Assembly (NCBI RefSeq): GCF_964246085.1
Contig: NZ_CAXTPD010000007.1
DNA from: Brotaphodocola sp003480315
Lineage (GTDB): Bacteria; Bacillota; Clostridia; Lachnospirales; Lachnospiraceae
DNA: 64,000 nt
Direction: 5' to 3' (one strand)
Below are positions 59,551 to 64,000 of the stretch, one piece after another (within the stretch, counting starts at the first letter, position 1; each line of letters starts with the position of its first letter). The notes beneath the pieces were generated by a model. It was not told the origin of the DNA. It did no database searches and worked only from the letters and a program-made list of their open reading frames with translations. Both the position numbers and the translations under genes were made by a program.

Positions 59551-61026
59551 TTAAATGATGATGCAGATCAGGCCTCCGTTGCTGTCGTTGATGATCTTCT
59601 GGAGGGCATCCTGAAGCTTGGACTGGCATTCCTCCGTCATCTGGTTTACCTTGGCCTGAATTCCATCCTCCACAATCTGTTCTATGGATTTTCCGAAAAT
59701 ATTTGTCTCCCAGATCCCGTTTTCTTCCCTGTTTGCGTTGTCCTTCATATAAGCGATGAGATCCTGGGCCTGCTGCTCGCTTCCCACAATGGGGGCAATC
59801 TCTGTCTGGATCCGTGCACGGATCAGATTGATGGACGGCGCTTCTGCCTTCATCTTAACCCCATAGCGGTTTCCGTGCCGGATCACCACCGGCTCATCCA
59901 GCACGATCTCCGAGCGCTCCGGCGTCACCACACCGTAGCCTCTGGCCCGCACCTGCTCCAGCGCGTTCCGGATCTTGTCATACTCCTGTTTCTTTTCAGC
60001 CAGTTCCTTCAGCTGCTGCATGAGTTCATACTCATCCCCAATGGAGAGTCCGGAAAACTCGCTTAAGATCTGATAATAATAATCTTCATCAAACAGCATC
60101 CGCACCACGACTTTTCCGTCTGACAGATCCATGCGCCCGGTTTCCATGCTACTTACCGCCTTCGCTTCATCATCCTTCCAGGAATCCGTAAGATCCTTCA
60201 TCCTGCGGATATGGCTCATGGCATTGCGGGCTGCCTTCACAGCCTGCTGCTTCAGCCAGTGCGAAGCCGGCAGAAGTTCCAGCCACTTCGGGATCTGAAA
60301 ATCCACCTCTGTGACCGGAAATTCAAAGAGGACCTGCTTTAATATCTGATAAATATCCACCGGCTTCAGCTGCTCGCAATTCACCGGCATGACACAGACC
60401 TCATATTTCGTTTCCAATTCCTTTGCCAGATTTCTGGTTTCTTCCGAATATGGCCTGCTGGAGTTTAAAAGCACCAGAAACGGCTTTCCGATCTCCTGAA
60501 GCTCCCGGACTGCCGTTTCCTCTGGCTTTATGTAGGCCTGCCGCTCCAGCTCTCCAAAGGAACCGTCTGTGGTGATCACAAGTCCGATGGTGGAATGATC
60601 CCGGATCACCTTGCGGGTACCGATTTCCGCTGCCATGGTAAAGGGAATGCTCTCTTCAGACCATGGCGTTTTCACCAGGCGTTCCTTTTCATTTTCCATG
60701 TGCCCGCCGGCTCCCTCCGTCATAAAGCCCACACAGTCCACCAGCCGTACCTGTACAGCAGTATCTTCCCCCAGGGCAATACGGGCTGCCTCCTTGGGAA
60801 CAAACTTCGGCTCCGTAGTCATGATGGTCTTTCCTGCCGCACTCTGAGGCAGTTCATCCCGGGTCCGGTTCTTCTGGTTTTCATCGGTAATGCCTGGCAA
60901 CACCATCTGCTCCATAAATCGCTTGATAAAGGTAGATTTTCCGGTCCGCACCGGTCCTACCACGCCCAGATAAATCTCTCCGCCGGTCCTTGCCTGAATA
61001 TCCCGGTATACACTGTACTGTTCCAT
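59551..61026 (-). CDS. spoIVA: Stage IV sporulation protein A
   Basis: SpoIVA is the ATPase that polymerises on the forespore surface and forms the base of the spore coat. The 491-residue protein has the P-loop GPVRTGKS at 24-31, followed by TTEPKFVPKEAA and ENxxGRxVxDCVGFMTEGA-like sequence (RLVDCVGFMTEGAGGH near 95), and ends in ICIII. Length equals that of Bacillus SpoIVA (492). GGGGGAG precedes the ATG. A sigma-E-like promoter lies about 80 bases upstream. This gene is strong evidence that the organism forms endospores. Confidence 0.97.
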   Translation of the reverse strand: MEQYSVYRDIQARTGGEIYLGVVGPVRTGKSTFIKRFMEQMVLPGITDENQKNRTRDELPQSAAGKTIMTTEPKFVPKEAARIALGEDTAVQVRLVDCVGFMTEGAGGHMENEKERLVKTPWSEESIPFTMAAEIGTRKVIRDHSTIGLVITTDGSFGELERQAYIKPEETAVRELQEIGKPFLVLLNSSRPYSEETRNLAKELETKYEVCVMPVNCEQLKPVDIYQILKQVLFEFPVTEVDFQIPKWLELLPASHWLKQQAVKAARNAMSHIRRMKDLTDSWKDDEAKAVSSMETGRMDLSDGKVVVRMLFDEDYYYQILSEFSGLSIGDEYELMQQLKELAEKKQEYDKIRNALEQVRARGYGVVTPERSEIVLDEPVVIRHGNRYGVKMKAEAPSINLIRARIQTEIAPIVGSEQQAQDLIAYMKDNANREENGIWETNIFGKSIEQIVEDGIQAKVNQMTEECQSKLQDALQKIINDSNGGLICIII

Positions 61027-61105
61027 ATAGACACTCCCCCTGCCAAAACAGATCTGTTACCGGTGACAGACTAAAAATCCGGTCACACCGGTCAGTACTG
61101 TTTCT

Positions 61106-61135
61106 AATATATGCAGGAGCATCCTGGAATCATGC
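61106..61135 (-). promoter_or_regulatory. Candidate sigma-E promoter of spoIVA
   Basis: On the minus strand CATATATT (61106-61113) resembles the sigma-E -10 box CATACAMT, with GCATGATT 14 bases upstream (61128-61135) as a rough -35. spoIVA is a sigma-E gene in Bacillus. The match is moderate. Confidence 0.4.
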
Positions 61136-61173
61136 TTTTCTGATGCAGAAAATATAAGGATCTGCCGGATCGA

Positions 61174-62409
61174 TCAGCGTTTTCCCATGTACAGATGCCG
61201 CGGGATTCCGTCTACCATAACAGACGGGGAATCCCCCTGGATCAGCGGTCTTACGTAGTCAATAAATTCTTCTGTCACATAAGTACCGTCCTTTGTGATC
61301 CACTCTCTCGGTACCATCTTCTCACCATTTGCGATCTTGTGCACATCGTAAATGCCGGTTGCGCACTGATACGGATCATCCGATACACGGTCAATGACCA
61401 CCATCTTGCCGGAATCCCCTTCATCGGCTGCCTTGACAGCAGCACCGCCGACCATAAAGGCCTCATTTACATCCACGCGGGATGCCAGGTGCGCTGCACT
61501 TCGCTGTAAGGTAGAAAACTCCACGGCACGGGTTTTGCATCCAATATCACGATGGATCACGTTCGCCAGGTAGCTTGCGGTTCCGGTCAGCTGCTTATGG
61601 CCGAAGGCATCGACATAATCGGAGGCACTTCCAAGCTCGCTGACATAACGGCCGTCCTGGATGCGGATACCCTCAGAAACTGCGACAACGACTACATCCT
61701 TCCTGGTCAGAAGCTTGCGCACCTTTGAGGTAAACTTTTCGATGTCAAAGGTCAGCTCCGGCAGATAGATCAGATCCGGTCCGTCGCAGTCCTCTCCGCG
61801 GGACAATGCAGCTGCACCGGTCAGCCATCCGGCATTGCGGCCCATGATCTCTATGATGATCACCTGCTGTTTTTTATAAGAGAAGCCAAGGCCGTCCCGG
61901 ATCACTTCTTTGGTAGAGGTCGCAATGTATTTTGCGGCACTTCCATAGCCCGGCGTATGGTCGGTCAGGGCCAGGTCGTTGTCAATGGTCTTCGGAACGC
62001 CCACGAACTTCTGGGACTGCCCCGTCAGAATTGCGTAATCCGACAGTTTTTTGATCGTGTCCATGGAATCATTTCCGCCGATATAAATAAAGCATTCGAT
62101 ATTCAGCTTGTTTAAAATTTCAAAAATCTTTACATAAATGTCCTGATTTTCATGGATATCCGGCAGTTTATAACGACAGGTGCCAAGGAATGCAGACGGC
62201 GTACGTTTTAAGATTTCCACATCCAGATCACTGCGGATAAACTTGGAAAGATCCACGTACTGTTCATCCAGAAGCCCCTGGATTCCATACAGCATACCGT
62301 ATACCTTTTTCGCTCCGCGGTCAACCGCCGTCCGGTATACACCTGCAAGACTGGAATTGATAACGGCAGTCGGCCCTCCGGACTGTCCTACGATTACATT
62401 GCCCTTCAT
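61174..62409 (-). CDS. pfp: 6-phosphofructokinase, pyrophosphate-type active site
   Basis: Phosphofructokinase adds the second phosphate to fructose 6-phosphate. The 411-residue product from 62409 (AAGGAGG site) is longer than the 320 residues of bacterial ATP-PFK and resembles the long form of Clostridia. It has VGQSGGPTAVINSS at 7-20, GGNDS at 111-115 and PKTIDND at 139-145. In the E. coli numbering position 104 is Gly and position 124 Gly in ATP enzymes, but Asp and Lys here, the residues that favour pyrophosphate as donor. A final AMGRNAG-like IMGRNAGWL segment completes the site. It is a single-gene unit between livF and spoIVA. Donor use is inference from these residues. Confidence 0.9.
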   Translation of the reverse strand: MKGNVIVGQSGGPTAVINSSLAGVYRTAVDRGAKKVYGMLYGIQGLLDEQYVDLSKFIRSDLDVEILKRTPSAFLGTCRYKLPDIHENQDIYVKIFEILNKLNIECFIYIGGNDSMDTIKKLSDYAILTGQSQKFVGVPKTIDNDLALTDHTPGYGSAAKYIATSTKEVIRDGLGFSYKKQQVIIIEIMGRNAGWLTGAAALSRGEDCDGPDLIYLPELTFDIEKFTSKVRKLLTRKDVVVVAVSEGIRIQDGRYVSELGSASDYVDAFGHKQLTGTASYLANVIHRDIGCKTRAVEFSTLQRSAAHLASRVDVNEAFMVGGAAVKAADEGDSGKMVVIDRVSDDPYQCATGIYDVHKIANGEKMVPREWITKDGTYVTEEFIDYVRPLIQGDSPSVMVDGIPRHLYMGKR

Positions 62410-62473
62410 AAGTAAACCCTCCTTCATATAAGCTTTGCGCAACAGGGTCCCCACACCCAATTACTTTGCCTAA

Positions 62474-62479
62474 ATAATA
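62474..62479 (-). promoter_or_regulatory. Possible promoter of the phosphofructokinase gene
   Basis: On the minus strand TGG-TATTAT (hexamer at 62474-62479) is an extended -10 about 65 bases before the start codon. The -35 zone falls inside the terminator stem of the liv operon and has no good match. Confidence 0.35.
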
Positions 62480-62483
62480 CCAC

Positions 62484-62522
62484 AAAAAGGAGCGAAAAGT
62501 CTAGGACTTTTCGCTCCTTTTT
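62484..62522 (-). terminator. Terminator of the liv operon
   Basis: On the minus strand a perfect 18-bp stem, AAAAAGGAGCGAAAAGTC with its exact complement, has a three-base loop (CTA) and ends in T residues. It lies about 70 bases after the livF stop codon and is the cleanest terminator of the window. Confidence 0.95.
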
Positions 62523-62594
62523 CGGTCATTTTCAGACAGTTTGAATTTTTGAAACAAATTCTCGCTTTTTGTCAAACTGCGTCATCTGTTTATC

Positions 62595-63305
62595 TTATTC
62601 ACTTAAGTACGCCTTCTTAACGGAATCATCGTTCATGAGCTCCTTTGCGTCACCGCTGAGCACAATCTTTCCGGTTTCCAGCACGTAGGCACGGTTCGCA
62701 ATGGAAAGCGCTTTCTTCGCATTCTGTTCAACCAGAAGGACTGTCACGCCGTCTGCATTGATCTTGCGGATAATATCGAATATCTCATTGACATACAGGG
62801 GGGACAGACCCATGGACGGCTCGTCCATGACGATCAGCTTCGGATGAGACATCAGTGCACGGCCCATTGCCAGCATCTGCTGCTCACCACCGGAAAGCGT
62901 ACCGGCCATCTGATTTTTACGCTCTTCCAGTCGCGGGAAGCGCGCATAAATCTCTTTCAGAGTCGCCTCCATCTCGTTTTTGTCATTGCGGGTGTACGCA
63001 CCCAGCTTTAAGTTCTGCAGAACCGAAAGCTCTGCGAACACGCGGCGTCCCTCCGGCACATGGGCAATACCCATTCCTACCAGCTTATAACCCGGAATCT
63101 TTGTGATATTGTTTCCTTCATAGGTAATAGTACCTGCCTTGGACGGGATCAGGCCGGTAATGGTCTGCAGTGTTGTGGTTTTCCCTGCGCCGTTTGCTCC
63201 GATCAGGGCAATGATCTCACCCTGGTTTACCTCAAATGAGATTCCCTTGATTGCCTGGATGACACCGTAGCAGACTTCCAGGTCTTTTACCTCAAGTATT
63301 GCCAT
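62595..63305 (-). CDS. livF: Branched-chain amino acid ABC transporter ATP-binding protein LivF
   Basis: LivF is one of the two ATPases that power uptake of leucine, isoleucine and valine. The 236-residue protein has Walker A GANGAGKTT at 36-44, the ABC signature LSGGEQQM, Walker B LIVMDEPSMGLSP and the H-loop region. The Leu-Ser-Pro-Leu-Tyr-Val end of the D-loop and length distinguish LivF from the longer LivG. The ATG at 63305 lies 12 bases after the livG stop behind AGGAGG. CodY, encoded at 3638, is a known regulator of such transporters in related bacteria. Confidence 0.94.
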   Translation of the reverse strand: MAILEVKDLEVCYGVIQAIKGISFEVNQGEIIALIGANGAGKTTTLQTITGLIPSKAGTITYEGNNITKIPGYKLVGMGIAHVPEGRRVFAELSVLQNLKLGAYTRNDKNEMEATLKEIYARFPRLEERKNQMAGTLSGGEQQMLAMGRALMSHPKLIVMDEPSMGLSPLYVNEIFDIIRKINADGVTVLLVEQNAKKALSIANRAYVLETGKIVLSGDAKELMNDDSVKKAYLSE

Positions 63306-63317
63306 TGCTCTAACCTC

Positions 63318-64000
63318 CTACTCTCCAAGATAAGCCGTAATAACACGCTTATCATTCAGCACTTCTGATGTCTCACCCTGGGTCAGTACCTGACCGAAGT
63401 TTAAGACCGTCAGCTTTTCACAGATACCGGAAACCAGCTTCATGTCGTGCTCGATCAGAAGCACAGTCATATCAAAATGGTCGCGCACGAAACGGATGGT
63501 ATCCATCAGCTCAGCAGTCTCATTCGGGTTCATGCCGGCTGCCGGCTCGTCCAGGAGAAGAAGCTTCGGGTCCGTAGCAAGGGCGCGGGCGATTTCCAGC
63601 TTTCTCTGCTTGCCATAAGGCAGATTGGATGCCTTGTAATCACACTCCTTATCCAGATCAAAGACCTTTAACAGCTCCATGGCGCGGGCGTTCATTTCCT
63701 TCTCTACTTTATAATAACGCGGAAGGCGGAAAATACCCTCAATGGTGGAATACGGATGATGGTTATGCAGGCCTGCTTTCACGTTGTCCAGAACACTTAA
63801 GTCCTTGAACAGACGGATATTCTGAAAGGTTCTTGCAATGCCTGCCTGGTTGATCTCGATGGTGCTCTTTCCGGTCAGTTCCTTGCCATCCAGGAAAATA
63901 GCGCCGTGATCTGCCTTGTAGACACCGGTCAGCAGATTGAAAATGGTAGTCTTACCTGCGCCGTTTGGTCCAATGAGGCCGTAAAGTTGTCCCTTTTCGA
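63318..64000 (-). CDS. livG: Branched-chain amino acid ABC transporter ATP-binding protein LivG (partial)
   Basis: The frame runs from the stop at 63318 to the right edge with no stop, giving 226 visible residues; about 25-30 N-terminal residues are cut off. Walker A GPNGAGKTT is near the visible start (bases about 63947-63973), then the TGKSTIEINQAGIARTFQNIRLF segment and the Q-loop, the LPYGKQRKLEIARALA signature and LLLLDEPAAGMNPNE. ARTFQNIRLF and the DEPAAGMN motif are typical of LivG. A shorter reading from a GTG at 63782 is not the real start, since it would remove the P-loop. Permease and binding protein genes would lie beyond the edge. Confidence 0.92.
   Translation of the reverse strand, partial: EKGQLYGLIGPNGAGKTTIFNLLTGVYKADHGAIFLDGKELTGKSTIEINQAGIARTFQNIRLFKDLSVLDNVKAGLHNHHPYSTIEGIFRLPRYYKVEKEMNARAMELLKVFDLDKECDYKASNLPYGKQRKLEIARALATDPKLLLLDEPAAGMNPNETAELMDTIRFVRDHFDMTVLLIEHDMKLVSGICEKLTVLNFGQVLTQGETSEVLNDKRVITAYLGE

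Noticed and set aside
63318..63782. Complete short ATPase starting at GTG 63782
   Set aside because: The frame continues upstream with a P-loop to the window end, so this is the C-terminal part of LivG.
1..64000. tRNA or rRNA genes, CRISPR arrays, insertion sequences, prophage
   Set aside because: None seen on reading either strand; gaps are short and mostly explained by promoters and terminators.

Overview
The window looks like a chromosome segment of a spore-forming anaerobe of the Clostridia, most probably a member of the Lachnospiraceae (Bacillota). The reasons are the gene order comM-dprA-topA-codY-rpsB-tsf, the radC-mreC-mreD-PBP2-minCDE-rodA-mgsA block, the sporulation genes spoIVA, yqfC and yqfD, strong AGGAGG ribosome binding sites, extended -10 promoters, and frequent GTG/TTG starts. 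Base composition looks roughly balanced. The genus cannot be fixed by reading alone. Almost every gene is on the minus strand, so transcription runs from high to low coordinates; the one clear exception is a lysR-type gene at 14147-15085. I see no rRNA, tRNA, CRISPR array, insertion sequence or prophage.

Layout from low to high coordinates. 1-1592: the only accessory-looking piece, with a PARG-type macrodomain gene followed by the start of a small regulator-like gene, behind a promoter region full of AGTTGTG elements. 1593-9308: housekeeping block of translation (tsf, rpsB), the global regulator codY, topoisomerase I, and the DNA uptake/recombination genes dprA and comM. 9524-15085: a citrate fermentation locus (citDEF plus a CitMHS transporter) with a divergent LysR regulator. 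15199-23582: a cell wall hydrolase, a kinase-like protein, rluD-lspA-aroB, then sepF, yggS, an HlyD-like membrane protein and a small P-loop protein. 23673-33065: the cell shape and division operon, which lacks mreB. 33203-44629: a PLP enzyme, miaA, mutL, mutS, miaB, a phosphatase, and a 5-formyltetrahydrofolate cyclo-ligase/ProA fusion. 44642-53402: proB, two flavoproteins, surface or sporulation-linked proteins, ybeY, phoH, yqfD, yqfC and rpsU. 53549-62409: alaS with a newly noted 41-residue membrane protein in front of it, an LprI-like protein, rnhA, a beta-CASP nuclease, spoIVA and a PFK with pyrophosphate-type residues. 62595-64000: livF and part of livG for branched-chain amino acid import.

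How it fits together: CodY senses branched-chain amino acids and GTP, and the right edge carries a branched-chain amino acid importer. The citrate genes form a coherent uptake-and-cleavage unit but need accessory genes (citC, citX, citG) that are not here. MinCDE, SepF, RodA, PBP2, MreC and MreD give division-site and wall-synthesis functions without the MreB filament at its usual place.

Most of the window is ordinary core genome. The points most worth a second look are the 5-FCL/ProA fusion that keeps an internal start for stand-alone ProA, an MgsA homologue whose catalytic Asp is Gln, the repeat-rich control region of the macrodomain gene, the missing mreB together with a PBP2 carrying a large insertion, a 39-bp in-frame repeat in mutL, and the small membrane protein co-transcribed with alaS. 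I did not find a clearly new multi-gene system; the macrodomain locus at the left edge is the best candidate and it is cut by the window end.
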